Shown in pieces: positions 9,246 through 18,284 of a stretch of DNA of 64,000 nt (position 1 is its first letter; each line of letters starts with the position of its first letter). Where the stretch lies: contig NZ_LOJP01000001.1 of assembly GCF_001553785.1 (NCBI RefSeq), positions 695,367-759,366 of the forward strand. Direction: 5' to 3'. Source of the stretch: Actinoplanes sp. TFC3 (GTDB taxonomy: Bacteria; Actinomycetota; Actinomycetes; Mycobacteriales; Micromonosporaceae). The notes below the pieces were generated by a model that saw only the letters and a list, made by a program, of their open reading frames with translations, was not told the DNA's origin and did not search any database. Position numbers and translations under genes: made by a program.

Positions 9246-11474
9246 ATGCGTAAAACCCCCGTCCTCCTGTCCCTGCTTCTGAGCATCACGGGACTCGGCG
9301 CAATTGCGCCAACCAGCCCCGTGGCCGCCGCTGTCCGGGCCGCCACCTACACCAATCCGGTCAGCGCCGGAACCGTCGACACGTTCCCCGACCCGGCCAC
9401 GATCAAGGCCAAAGATGGCAAGTGGTACGCGTACGGCACCACGAACCCGATCTTCAACAGCAAAGGGGAGACCGGGGAGCACATCCTGCCGATTCTCAGT
9501 TCGGCCGACCTCGTGCACTGGACGTACGAGGGAGATGTCTTCGCCCTGAATGCGAAACCATCGTGGTGGCCTGCGGCGGCGCGGCAGTGGGCGCCGGACA
9601 TCCGCTATTTCAACAATGAGTACCACCTGACCTACGCCCAATCGACCGGCGGTATCGCACTGGTCACCAGCCCGAATCCGAACGGGCCGTGGACCGATCG
9701 CGGGTTGATCGTGCCGAACGGCAGCGGCTGCCCGAGCGGCACCATCGACCAGGCGATGTTCCAGGACACCGACGGCTCGTACTACCTCTATTGGGGTAGC
9801 TACGACACCATTTGCGCGGCCAGGATGAACGACAATGCCACCGCCATCACCGGCGCGGTCACCACCATTGCCCGGGGCCGGCGGATGGAAGGCGGCTTCG
9901 TCGTTCACCGCGGCGGCTACTACTACCTGTTCTATTCCGACGGCGGCTGCTGCGACGGCGCGTTCAGCGGATATGTCACCAAGGTCGGCCGGGCCACCTC
10001 GCCCACCGGCCCGTTCACCAGCCCCGGTGGGCTGAACCTGATGGACACCACCAGCAAGGACGGCATCGTCGTCGCGGCCAATGGCAACGGCTGGGCCGGA
10101 CCGGGGCACAACGCCTTCACCACCGACCTGGCCGGGCAGGACTGGCTCGTCTACCACGCCATCTCCGAGAAGGACCCGGATTTCCCGCCGGTCACCGGGG
10201 CCAACGGCGCCACGCTCAACCTGACCAGGCGGCCGCTGCTCATCGACCGGCTGGACTGGATAAACGGGTGGCCCGTGGTCAATGCCGGGGCCGGCCCGTC
10301 CGCGGGGGCGCAGACCGCGCCGGTAACCACCTGGACCGTCGGTAGCACCTTCGAATCCTCGGCCGGCTTCGGCACCAACTGGCCGCTGGTGGACGGTCAC
10401 CTGTCGACCACCACGGCCTCGACCGTGCTGAGCAACGCCTCGATCGGCGGTGACGTGCGGGTGGAAGGTGACGTGCGGGGGACCTCGGCCGGCATCGTGG
10501 CGAGCTACCAGTCGGCTAGCAAGCAGATCGCGGCTTGGCTGGACAGCAGCACCAAGCGCTTCGTCGTGTCGGTGGGCGGGGCGCAGACGTCGGCGCCGCT
10601 GCCGGCGAACTTCAACTACAACTCGTGGCACACCATCGCGCTGGAGAAGCGGGGGACGTCGCTGTACGCCGAGGTTTCCGCCGCTCGGCTGCGGGACGCT
10701 GTAGCCACGGTTTCGGTCGCTGTGCCGGCCTCCTTCGGCGGTGGGCGCATCGGCGCGGTGTCGAAGTCGGGCGCCGCGGACGTGGACAACTTGGGCGCGG
10801 CGCCGCTGTACCAGCCGGTCACCAAGCGGGTGGCCGACCCGGCGGTGGGGGTCCTGCTGCCGGCGTATTCCGACGAGTTCACCGGTACCTCGCTCGGGGC
10901 CGGGTGGAGCTGGGTGCGGGGCAACCCGGGTGCGACGGTCAGCGGGGGTTCCTTGGTCTGGCCGACTCAGCAGGCGGAACTGTATCTGGGGGACAACTCG
11001 GCGTCCGTGCTGACCCGGGACGTACCGGCGAACGATTTTGTGGTCGAAACGAAGTTGACCTTCGACGGCACGCGCGGGAACCAGCAGGCCGGGTTGCTGC
11101 TGTACGAGAACGACGACCGCTTCGTGAAGCTGGTTCACTCGGTGCTGCCACTGACCACCTACGGACCCGCCGCCGTGCAGCAGACCATCGAGTTCACGAA
11201 GGAGCACACGCGGGTTTCAACAGGTCAGACGTTCTCCGGGCCGATGTTCGGTGGACCGGCTCGGGCGACGACATGGCTGCGGCTGGCCTACCACTATGAC
11301 GCCGCAAACAACGCCAACGACGTGCGCATGGCCTCCAGCACCGACGGCAAGACCTGGGAGTGGGGTGGCGCTTGGTCCTTCCCGCGCGGCGGCCCGCTCA
11401 AAATCGGCCTGGTGTCCATGAACACGTCCGGTGCAACCGGCACGTTCGACTACGTCCGGACGTACGGCCACTGA
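9246..11474 (+). CDS. Secreted GH43-family glycosidase with C-terminal beta-sandwich modules
   Basis: This 742-residue protein has a signal peptide (about residues 1-30, ending in a run of Ala). A five-bladed propeller of glycoside hydrolase family 43 follows, with FPDPATIKAKDGKWYAYGTTN (blade with catalytic Asp), RQWAPDIRYFNNEYHLTY, and EGGFVVHRGGYYYLFYSDG with a candidate acid Glu. GH43 enzymes act on arabinans and xylans. About residues 360-530 and 545-740 look like concanavalin/LamG and DUF1349-type sandwiches that may bind glycan. ATG 9246 has GGAGG at 9231-9235 and lies only 17 bp after the FGE stop, so it is probably part of the sulfatase transcript. The longer in-frame extension upstream overlaps FGE and is not used. 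Confidence 0.88.
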   Translation: MRKTPVLLSLLLSITGLGAIAPTSPVAAAVRAATYTNPVSAGTVDTFPDPATIKAKDGKWYAYGTTNPIFNSKGETGEHILPILSSADLVHWTYEGDVFALNAKPSWWPAAARQWAPDIRYFNNEYHLTYAQSTGGIALVTSPNPNGPWTDRGLIVPNGSGCPSGTIDQAMFQDTDGSYYLYWGSYDTICAARMNDNATAITGAVTTIARGRRMEGGFVVHRGGYYYLFYSDGGCCDGAFSGYVTKVGRATSPTGPFTSPGGLNLMDTTSKDGIVVAANGNGWAGPGHNAFTTDLAGQDWLVYHAISEKDPDFPPVTGANGATLNLTRRPLLIDRLDWINGWPVVNAGAGPSAGAQTAPVTTWTVGSTFESSAGFGTNWPLVDGHLSTTTASTVLSNASIGGDVRVEGDVRGTSAGIVASYQSASKQIAAWLDSSTKRFVVSVGGAQTSAPLPANFNYNSWHTIALEKRGTSLYAEVSAARLRDAVATVSVAVPASFGGGRIGAVSKSGAADVDNLGAAPLYQPVTKRVADPAVGVLLPAYSDEFTGTSLGAGWSWVRGNPGATVSGGSLVWPTQQAELYLGDNSASVLTRDVPANDFVVETKLTFDGTRGNQQAGLLLYENDDRFVKLVHSVLPLTTYGPAAVQQTIEFTKEHTRVSTGQTFSGPMFGGPARATTWLRLAYHYDAANNANDVRMASSTDGKTWEWGGAWSFPRGGPLKIGLVSMNTSGATGTFDYVRTYGH

Positions 11475-11481
11475 CCTACTC

Positions 11482-11510
11482 GGAGGCGGCCGGCTCGGTC
11501 GGCCGCCTTC
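11482..11510. terminator. Hairpin after the GH43 gene
   Basis: GGCGGCC and GGCCGCC arms form a stem with a short GGCTCGGT loop, 8 bp beyond the GH43 stop and before the convergent RloB-family gene. It is well placed to end the long sulfatase/GH43 transcript and may act in both directions. There is no strong U-run. Confidence 0.6.
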
Positions 11511-11548
11511 ACAAGCTTGGCTGCCAGCTGAGCCGCTTCCTTCCCGCT

Positions 11549-12187
11549 CTAACCGTCCGCTGGTCCGGCTGGCCTTTCGACTGCCTCAAGGAAGCGGTGC
11601 ATGCCGGAAGAGGGGTTGTCCTGAGGAAAGCGCGTGCCTGCGCGCGAGTGCCGGTTCTCCAGCTGCGCTGCGCGCCGAGCCGCTTCCTTACGCAACGGCA
11701 TGTACCGCTGTGGCTCAATCCCCTTGCCCTTGCGGCCGTCCAGCGCGCGACTCGTTCGTTCAACCACGTCCGTGTTGTCGAACCTGCCGTAGTCCTGGAA
11801 ATGCAGGATGAGCCAGATTTCAAAGCAGGGGTTGGACACTGCCACATTGATGTGAAACGTCCGAGCAAGCGCTATCGCCTCGGCGAGGCGGGTGTGGTTT
11901 TGCGGCCACTCAACGTCGAACAAGCACCAGCACTCGTCGACCTCACGATCCTCCTTGCGTGCCACTGCCATCTCAACCAGCGTGATGGGAGCACCCTGCT
12001 CGGGATGGATCTCGATATTGAGGGCGGTGTTCTGAGCGACATGCGGAAGACGTTTCAACCCGTTGACGTAATCCGGCTCAGATTTCTTACCCTCGCAGAA
12101 GACCACAAAGGTTCGCAGTTCGGGACGCTTGCCCGTCGCCCTCTTCAGCGGTGAGCCGGTGCGGCGGCGTGGCCGTGGGACGCTCAT
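11549..12187 (-). CDS. RloB-family protein (TOPRIM-like, predicted nuclease partner)
   Basis: This 212-residue protein matches the RloB family: an Arg/Lys-rich N-terminus, FVVFCEGKKSEPDY with invariant Glu32, acidic motif CWCLFDVEW (Asp91 and Glu93), and the diagnostic SNPCFEIWLILHF (residues 118-130). RloB proteins are predicted TOPRIM-like nucleases found with AAA ATPases, as in lactococcal AbiL. I recall the second motif usually being DxD; here it is D-x-E. Its ATG overlaps the stop of the ATPase gene (ATGA at 12184-12187), so the two are coupled and likely form one complex. A role in phage defence is inference from the family and pairing. Confidence 0.82.
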   Translation of the reverse strand: MSVPRPRRRTGSPLKRATGKRPELRTFVVFCEGKKSEPDYVNGLKRLPHVAQNTALNIEIHPEQGAPITLVEMAVARKEDREVDECWCLFDVEWPQNHTRLAEAIALARTFHINVAVSNPCFEIWLILHFQDYGRFDNTDVVERTSRALDGRKGKGIEPQRYMPLRKEAARRAAQLENRHSRAGTRFPQDNPSSGMHRFLEAVERPAGPADG

Positions 12188-13437
12188 CCGATCAGCCCGA
12201 GCGCTCGCAGCAATCTGCTTTGATCTATTTGAGGCAGGGCGCCGAAGCGGCCATGAAGATACGCGTTCTCCAGATCCTGGGATTTGCGGACTCGTTCGCC
12301 GGCGAATTCGGCGAGCGCGCCCAAGTGGGTGGAGCCGTTCACGCGCTTCTCCGTCAGCCAGAGTTCGTCGCGGTTCAGATGATTCAGCAGGCTGGTATCG
12401 TGCGACGTGAAGATGAGCTGCGCGCCGAGTGGGTTCAGCGTGGCGCTGCCGAAAATCTTCAGCAGTTCGGCAGAAAGCGTCGGGTGCAGGCTCGCGTCAA
12501 GCTCGTCGAAGACCACGACCGAGCCAAGGCGCAGCGCCGACAGAACAGGCCCGATCAGCCTGAACCAGGTTCTCGTGCCTTCCGATTCAGCTAAGAAGTC
12601 AAGCGGAGCGGTCGCGTCTCCGGCCTTGTGCACAAGTCTCAGCCGCCGGTGTGTCCGTACCTCATCGGAGCCCGGAAAAACAATATTCTGATCGTCGATC
12701 AGGACGTCCTCGATTCCGAGATCGGCTAGCCGTAGCATTGCCAGCGCCTGTTCCCGATCGCGATCCGTCTCGTCAGTGAAGAGGGCGGGCTGTTCCGCAG
12801 CATTGTCGAACCAGCGCTCGGTGGAATCGTTGGAGCGCGTACGAGAACGCGTAAACCTGCCTAGGCCAAAGGTCCGGATGTTCCGGATTTCTTGCACAAA
12901 TCGGCTGACCAATGGCTCGTCGAACCGTCTCGCCGCCGACAGAGCCAGGGTCCGTTCGGTGAGCAGTTCTCGTGTGCCTGATAGCGCTCCGAGCCCTCGC
13001 TGAAGCTTGAGATCCAGCCCTTCGCGTTCGAACAGCCGCCGTCGTTTCTTTTCCGGGTAGTGGAAGAGGCCTTCGTAGAACACCCGTTCACCGCTCACCT
13101 CGAGCACATACTCGAAACGGATCCCATCGATGGCCACTTCCACCACGAATTCGGTCGTCTCGGCAAGCCTGTCGCCAAACGCGAACGGTTCCACCGGAAT
13201 CGCGTCATCCCAATAGCGTAGGGAGTCGGCTACTGCGTCATGCAGCCAGGCGAGCGCCGCCATGACATTGGACTTGCCGGAGGCGTTGGGTCCGAAGACG
13301 GCAGCGCGGGTCAGGAGGTCAACGCCTAGCTGTGGCGCCGCACGCACGCTTTCACGGTTCCGGTCGACGGCGACCATCGAGAGCTCGACCGCCTCAGCGA
13401 TCGACCGGAAGTTGGACACCTCGAACCTGATCAGCAC
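12184..13437 (-). CDS. OLD-like AAA ATPase (AAA_15/AAA_21), partner of RloB
   Basis: This 417-residue ATPase has an SMC/ABC-type head: RFEVSNFRSIAEAVELSMV at the N-terminus, Walker A FGPNASGKSN (about residues 47-56), signature-like LAESEGTRTW, Walker B VVVFDELDASLHP (about 303-315), and switch His in FTSHDTSLL. This is the DUF4435/RloB/OLD-associated family of defence ATPases. It is the first gene of a two-gene unit read leftward, with the RloB gene overlapping its end. The pair sits alone between unrelated secreted-enzyme genes, which suggests insertion as a cassette. Local composition seems less GC-extreme than its neighbours. No recombinase or tRNA is present. Confidence 0.88.
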   Translation of the reverse strand: MLIRFEVSNFRSIAEAVELSMVAVDRNRESVRAAPQLGVDLLTRAAVFGPNASGKSNVMAALAWLHDAVADSLRYWDDAIPVEPFAFGDRLAETTEFVVEVAIDGIRFEYVLEVSGERVFYEGLFHYPEKKRRRLFEREGLDLKLQRGLGALSGTRELLTERTLALSAARRFDEPLVSRFVQEIRNIRTFGLGRFTRSRTRSNDSTERWFDNAAEQPALFTDETDRDREQALAMLRLADLGIEDVLIDDQNIVFPGSDEVRTHRRLRLVHKAGDATAPLDFLAESEGTRTWFRLIGPVLSALRLGSVVVFDELDASLHPTLSAELLKIFGSATLNPLGAQLIFTSHDTSLLNHLNRDELWLTEKRVNGSTHLGALAEFAGERVRKSQDLENAYLHGRFGALPQIDQSRLLRALGLIG

Positions 13438-13528
13438 AGGGCTAGCTTAGCGCCGACACCCCGCTGACAGATTCTTCTTTTCGTCATATTTTAACGAATA
13501 GCGGTCCCTGCTAACCTCCTGGACGCTC

Positions 13529-14926
13529 TCAGGCGACTGCGTCGGGGCGGGTGAGGAGGGTCTTGTACCAGTCGGCGTCGGGGGAGTTCGTGGCCGGGAA
13601 GTTGGCGAGCGGGTCGGTCGCCAGCGCGGCCGAGTCGAAATCCCAGCCGCGGGCGGTGACGCCGGACTGGCGGGCCGAGGTGATGAAGGACTTGTTCGAA
13701 GCCGGTGCCGCCCAGAAGAGCGCGCCGTCCTTGAGTTCCGCGCTGTCGCCCGACTGGTATTCCACGAAGGACAGTTGCGGGAAGCGAATGCGAGCGGCCG
13801 GGGCGCGGTCGGTGGTTGCGGTTAGCGTGCCTGCTGACACCTTGACCGTACGCCCGGAAGACGTTGCCGTGGTGGTCGGGAAGCGAGCGTCGGAAGTGGT
13901 GGCGTGGGCGCCCCAGGTGATGGTGGATGCTCCGGCCGTACCCTTCCAATCCCAGTTCTGGGTGTTGCCCTGGCTCTGGTGAATTTCGCGGAACGAGGAG
14001 GTGGCCGGGTCGGTGAACGCGACGCTGGGCAGAACGCCGGTGTCATACTTGGCCGCCGCTGACCAGGTGATCTCGCCGGTTTCGCCGAGGTGGCCGGCGC
14101 GGGCCCACAGGTTGTTGTTGCTCGGCGCCTGGTGAACTTCGACGAGGGTGCCGTCGTTGTTGAGCGCCACGGCCGGGTTCTTGCCGGTGTCGTACTTGCC
14201 GTGCCGCTGCCAGGTCAGCTTTCCGTCCGTGCCGTACGTTCCGGTCCAGTACCAGAGGACGCCCGATCCGTTGTCGTGCACCTCGACCACCTTGCCGGCG
14301 GCGTTGATCGCCACCGCGGGGTTGCTGCCCGTCTCCCGCTTGTAGCCCGTGCGCGCCGTCGCGTTGCCGGAAAGCACTGTCACCACCCGGCCGCGCAGGG
14401 AACCAACCGTCGGCAGCGCGCCGGAAGTATCGAGCGCCCGGACCAGGCGAGTGCCGAAGACGTCGGAGATTTCCTGGTTCAGCGCCGCGAGGTTGCCGGT
14501 CGCGTAGGACGTCCGCGCGGTCGGATCGTCCTTGAGGTCGAGCAGCACGGTGACCGGGGAGGCCGAGGGGTGTGCCGCCGACCAGGTGCTGACCGCGGTC
14601 AGCCAGTCGCGAAGATGGTCCCCGGCGGGATTGCCGCCGGTGTGGTCGACCTGGTTGCCCGCGGAGTTGTGCCCGATCCGGTAGTCGCCGGCGCTTGCGT
14701 AGTCGCCACTCCAGACGTCGAACTCCACGAACCGCACACCCGAATCGAGCTGATGGACTATCGAGCCCCGGGCACCGGAGATGGTGCCCGAGTACGAGTT
14801 GTGCGTCGCCCGCGAAACCGCTGAAGCAAACGGCAAGTCGTCGGTGGAAGCGGCGTGTGCGGGGGCAGGCAGGGCAATGAGCGTGGCGCTGACCATGGTC
14901 GCGCCCATCACGCGAAGACCGATCAT
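13529..14926 (-). CDS. Secreted PI-PLC-like phosphodiesterase with C-terminal repeats
   Basis: An exported protein of about 465 residues. After a signal peptide ending in PAPAHAA comes a phosphatidylinositol-specific phospholipase C X-domain: LPFASAVSRATHNSYSG (first catalytic His), SGVRFVEFDVW, and YRIGHN (second His), with VTVLLDLKDD. The C-terminal half carries repeats of about 50 residues (NPAVAINAAGKVVEVH, NPAVALNNDGTLVEVH, LPSVAF) resembling a beta-propeller lectin, perhaps for surface binding. ATG 14926 gives the cleanest signal peptide; a GTG at 14953 is also in frame, and neither has a clear ribosome-binding site. It is divergent from the discoidin gene. Confidence 0.8.
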   Translation of the reverse strand: MIGLRVMGATMVSATLIALPAPAHAASTDDLPFASAVSRATHNSYSGTISGARGSIVHQLDSGVRFVEFDVWSGDYASAGDYRIGHNSAGNQVDHTGGNPAGDHLRDWLTAVSTWSAAHPSASPVTVLLDLKDDPTARTSYATGNLAALNQEISDVFGTRLVRALDTSGALPTVGSLRGRVVTVLSGNATARTGYKRETGSNPAVAINAAGKVVEVHDNGSGVLWYWTGTYGTDGKLTWQRHGKYDTGKNPAVALNNDGTLVEVHQAPSNNNLWARAGHLGETGEITWSAAAKYDTGVLPSVAFTDPATSSFREIHQSQGNTQNWDWKGTAGASTITWGAHATTSDARFPTTTATSSGRTVKVSAGTLTATTDRAPAARIRFPQLSFVEYQSGDSAELKDGALFWAAPASNKSFITSARQSGVTARGWDFDSAALATDPLANFPATNSPDADWYKTLLTRPDAVA

Positions 14927-15094
14927 GTGGTTGAGGCTAAGAGTTATTGCCACACATCAATGGAAGCCGAGCCGAACGAGGCGTGAACGTCAGACCGGCG
15001 AGCGCGACCTTCCCGATCACCTACGGCGGATTTGACAGCCTTTGGCGTGGAAGCGAAGGCTGTACTGGCGATTCCGATCCGCCGGGGAGGTTCC

Positions 15095-18061
15095 GTGTTG
15101 CCACTGTCCCGCCGCCAGCTACTGGCTCTGGCCAGCCTGAGCAGCGCCGCGTCCCTGCCGGTGACCGCCGCCACCACGTCGTGGGCCGCCGGCAAGGACG
15201 ACCCGGTCGCCGACATCTATCGGCAGGTGCTGCACGTGCACACCCGGTGGGTCGAGCAGCAGTGGGACCCCTCGATCGGGGCCTACGCCGCCGCCGACTT
15301 CCGCTTCGCCGTCGTGCTGGGCAACGCCGTGCTGCTCGGCCTCGACGACTACGACCCCCACCTCGCCGACATCGACGCGGCCACCCTGCGCGCCAAGACC
15401 GTCACCACGATTCAGCGCTACGCCGCCAGCAACCGGCTCGCCGGCGGCACCGGGTGGGGCCGGCAACTGTTCTGGGACTCGACCTTCGAGCTCTACTTCG
15501 TGCTCGCCGCGCGGCTGATGTGGGCCGACCTGGACGCCGACACGCAGAACAACGTGCAGGCCATCGCTACCGGCCAGGCCGCCTACGCGTTCGGGTTGGG
15601 CACCGGCAACGACCCGATGAGCGGCGACTGGAGCCCGAACGGCACGACCGGGGGCTGGCAGGGCGACACCAAGCTCGAGGAGATGGGCGTCTACGCGCAG
15701 TCGCTGGCTCCCGGCCTGGCCTGGGCGGGCGACTCGGCTGCGGCCGCCGAGTGGCGTGAGCGGTTTCTGCTGTGGACGGTCAACCAGAGCGGTCTGCCCG
15801 CCGCCGACCGGGCCAACCCGGCGACCATCGACGGCAAGCGCATCGACCGGCTGCTGACCGCCCACAACCTGCATGACTCCTTCATCGTCGAGAACCACCA
15901 GTCGGCCAACCCCCACTACCAGGCCGAGCTTTGGCGTACGGCGGGCCGCGCGGCGATCCACTTCCTGGTGGCCCAGCAGGCGGTGCCCCAGGTGCTGAGC
16001 CACCAGCCCAACGGCGACGAGCTCTGGCGCACGCTGATGTTGCTGGCCAGCGACGCCGGTGAGCCGGTCATGCCGATGCTCGCCGACCGCTACCACCTGT
16101 ATGGGCGCGACGTGCTGCCGCTGGCCTACCTGGCCCAGGTCCGCGGCGACCGCAACGCCGCCCGGGCCGAAGCCGACCTGGCCGAGCGCCTGATGCCCTA
16201 TGTCCGCTACGCACCCAGGAACCAGCTCACCAAGTTCAGCGGCGAGGAGAAGTACGAGGCCGAGGCCCGCGCCGAACTCGCCATCGCCTACCTCTTCCAC
16301 CGCCTGCGCGCCGACCCCGTGCGCCCGGTCACCCCGGAACAGTTCTTCCTGGCCGCCCGCGGCACCCGGGTCTTCGGTGATGAGGTCGGCCTGACCGTCC
16401 AGCAGTCCGAGACCGCGTTCGCCGCGGCCGTCACCAAGCCCGAACACGTGAGCTTCCTGTGGCAGCCCGGTCACGACAACTGGCTCATCGACACCACTCA
16501 CTCGGTGTTCCTGCCCAACGGCACCGACGTCACCGACCGCTGGACCACGGCGTACCAGAGGAATCGTGACGGCTTCGACGCCACCGCCACCGTGCTGGCC
16601 GTGAACTCGCGCTACGCCGGCCTGACCACGCTGCCGACCGGCACCGTCGTCTACGCCAGCACTGGCCTGCCCGGCGAGGGCGGTCTGACCCTGTTCAACC
16701 TCACCATGCCCGGGGTGCCCGGCCTGGACGGCTCCCGCACGTTCACCTACGCCGGCGGCCGCGCCGACCTCACCGACCAGGTATCCGGCAACATCACTTT
16801 CACCCCGCGCGACGCCCGCTACGTGCGGATGCTCGGCCGCGAGCCGGCCACCCGGTACGGGTATTCGATGTATACGTTCGAGGTGCTCGACGTCCACGGC
16901 GCGGACCTGGCCCAGGGCGCGATGCCGATCGCCTCCTCCGAGGACATGTGGTACCCCGCTCGTAACGCCACCGACGGCAACCTCGAATCCCGCTGGGCCG
17001 TGTCCCGCGAGGAACGCACCCGCCCGGACAGCTGGATCGCCGTGGACCTGGGGTCCCCGGTGCAAGTGGCCGGCGTCCGCATCGCCTGGGAAGCCGCGTA
17101 CGGCAAAAAGTTCGTCATCCAAACCTCAACCGACGCCGTAACCTGGACCGACGCCGCAGCCGTCCCTGAAACCCGAGCAGCCGGCCGCTGGGTCACCATC
17201 GACGGCCGGGCGGCCCTGGTCACCCACGGCGCCAAGACCCCCATCACCGTTTCCGCCACCGAGGTCCACGCCCCCGCCCCCATCATCGAGGGCTACACCG
17301 GTGCTGGAAAGGATGTCCCCGCAGCGGCCGCCCGCACCCTGCCCGCCGCCAAGGGTTTGCTGGTGAGCGACGCCGACGGCTACCTCAGCCTGTTCAACCT
17401 CACCCCGGACCCGGTCCGCAACACCCCGGTCCATCTCCCATCCCGCCACCTGCTCTATGCCGGCACCCAAACCGTGACCCCCCAAGGCCTTGAATGGCGC
17501 GCCACCCTCCCCGGCGCCACCGCCCGCGTCGAGCCCCCTCGCTTCACCGTCACCGGCACCCTGCCCCCCGGCACCACCTTCGAGGTCACCGATTCTCACC
17601 AGCTGATCGTCAAAGCCCCCCGCCCCCACCGGGTAACAGTCAAACTCCAAACCGGACCCTGGACCACAACGGTACGAGTAAGCGCCGGCGAATCCCGCAC
17701 AGTAACCTTCCCCGGCGTCCCCATCACCCCAACCGCAGACCTGGCCCGCGGCCGCACCACCTTCCCCACGTCACCCCTCCCGCCCGGAATGACGTCTCCG
17801 TCCCGAGCCGTAGACGGCAACCCGGCTACGAGCTGGCGCCCCGGGTCTGCCGCCCGGATGGTGGTGGATGTGGGCGCTGTTCGTGTGATCAAGGACGTGG
17901 CGGTGTCGTGGACGGCCGGGAAGCGTCGGCCTTACCGGATCGACGGGTCGCAGGATGGGCTCTCGTACGCGGCGCTGGGGGAACGGGCGCGGTATGTGGC
18001 GTTGAGTATTGACGGGTGGCGTGAGGGGGATGCTGAGGTTCGGGAGTTCTCCATTACGTGA
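15095..18061 (+). CDS. Large secreted protein with discoidin (F5/8 type C) modules and an alpha-helical catalytic-like N-domain
   Basis: This 988-residue exported protein has a twin-Arg-type leader (SRRQLLALASLSSAAS). Residues about 35-430 are rich in helices with Trp/Asp/Asn-rich loops (WGRQLFWDSTFELYFVLAARLMW, GDWSPNGTTGGWQGDTKLEEMG) and resemble an alpha/alpha-barrel polysaccharide lyase or hydrolase, but I cannot name the family. A discoidin domain follows (PIASSEDMWYPARNATDGNLES and WIAVDLGSPVQVAGVRIAWEAA), and a second degenerate one lies at the C-terminus (SPSRAVDGNPATSWRPG). GTG 15095 follows GGGGAGG at 15084-15090; the frame stays open up to 15032. The likely role is binding and processing an extracellular glycan. 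Confidence 0.75.
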   Translation: MLPLSRRQLLALASLSSAASLPVTAATTSWAAGKDDPVADIYRQVLHVHTRWVEQQWDPSIGAYAAADFRFAVVLGNAVLLGLDDYDPHLADIDAATLRAKTVTTIQRYAASNRLAGGTGWGRQLFWDSTFELYFVLAARLMWADLDADTQNNVQAIATGQAAYAFGLGTGNDPMSGDWSPNGTTGGWQGDTKLEEMGVYAQSLAPGLAWAGDSAAAAEWRERFLLWTVNQSGLPAADRANPATIDGKRIDRLLTAHNLHDSFIVENHQSANPHYQAELWRTAGRAAIHFLVAQQAVPQVLSHQPNGDELWRTLMLLASDAGEPVMPMLADRYHLYGRDVLPLAYLAQVRGDRNAARAEADLAERLMPYVRYAPRNQLTKFSGEEKYEAEARAELAIAYLFHRLRADPVRPVTPEQFFLAARGTRVFGDEVGLTVQQSETAFAAAVTKPEHVSFLWQPGHDNWLIDTTHSVFLPNGTDVTDRWTTAYQRNRDGFDATATVLAVNSRYAGLTTLPTGTVVYASTGLPGEGGLTLFNLTMPGVPGLDGSRTFTYAGGRADLTDQVSGNITFTPRDARYVRMLGREPATRYGYSMYTFEVLDVHGADLAQGAMPIASSEDMWYPARNATDGNLESRWAVSREERTRPDSWIAVDLGSPVQVAGVRIAWEAAYGKKFVIQTSTDAVTWTDAAAVPETRAAGRWVTIDGRAALVTHGAKTPITVSATEVHAPAPIIEGYTGAGKDVPAAAARTLPAAKGLLVSDADGYLSLFNLTPDPVRNTPVHLPSRHLLYAGTQTVTPQGLEWRATLPGATARVEPPRFTVTGTLPPGTTFEVTDSHQLIVKAPRPHRVTVKLQTGPWTTTVRVSAGESRTVTFPGVPITPTADLARGRTTFPTSPLPPGMTSPSRAVDGNPATSWRPGSAARMVVDVGAVRVIKDVAVSWTAGKRRPYRIDGSQDGLSYAALGERARYVALSIDGWREGDAEVREFSIT

Positions 18062-18092
18062 AGCGAGCCGGGCTTTCAGGCCCGGCTCGCTT
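18061..18092 (+). terminator. Strong terminator after the discoidin gene
   Basis: A perfect 13-bp stem, AAGCGAGCCGGGC paired with GCCCGGCTCGCTT, closes a six-base loop TTTCAG and begins on the last base of the stop codon. The stem strength and position make it a convincing intrinsic terminator. Confidence 0.85.
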
Positions 18093-18198
18093 CTGATTGG
18101 TGGTGCTTTGTTTGTCTTTTCGGCTTGACTGCTTGATTACGGTTGCCGGGCTTTGGGGGTGGCCCTCTTATCGCTGAGGCGCCTTTTCGTGCCTTTGT

Positions 18199-18249
18199 CG
18201 TGCTGACGGCCTTGGCGTGCTGACGGCCTTGGCGTGCTGACGGCCTTGG
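18199..18249. repeat. Three tandem 17-bp repeats
   Basis: CGTGCTGACGGCCTTGG occurs three times head to tail without change, followed by a decayed fourth copy and a pair of TACGCCAGGGGG units near 18274-18298. The array fills the gap between the discoidin terminator and the convergent YtxH-like gene. There are no spacers, so it is not CRISPR. No gene is seen in 18093-18284. Confidence 0.85.
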
Positions 18250-18284
18250 CGCGCTGACGCTCTTACGCCAGGGGGCTTACGCTC

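Noticed and set aside
15119-17122. Long open frame on the reverse strand (667 codons)
   Set aside because: It is the antisense shadow of the discoidin gene; it has Gly/Val/Arg-biased nonsense composition and no domain. The same applies to reverse-strand frames at 30443-32521, 34314-35648 and 9225-11207.
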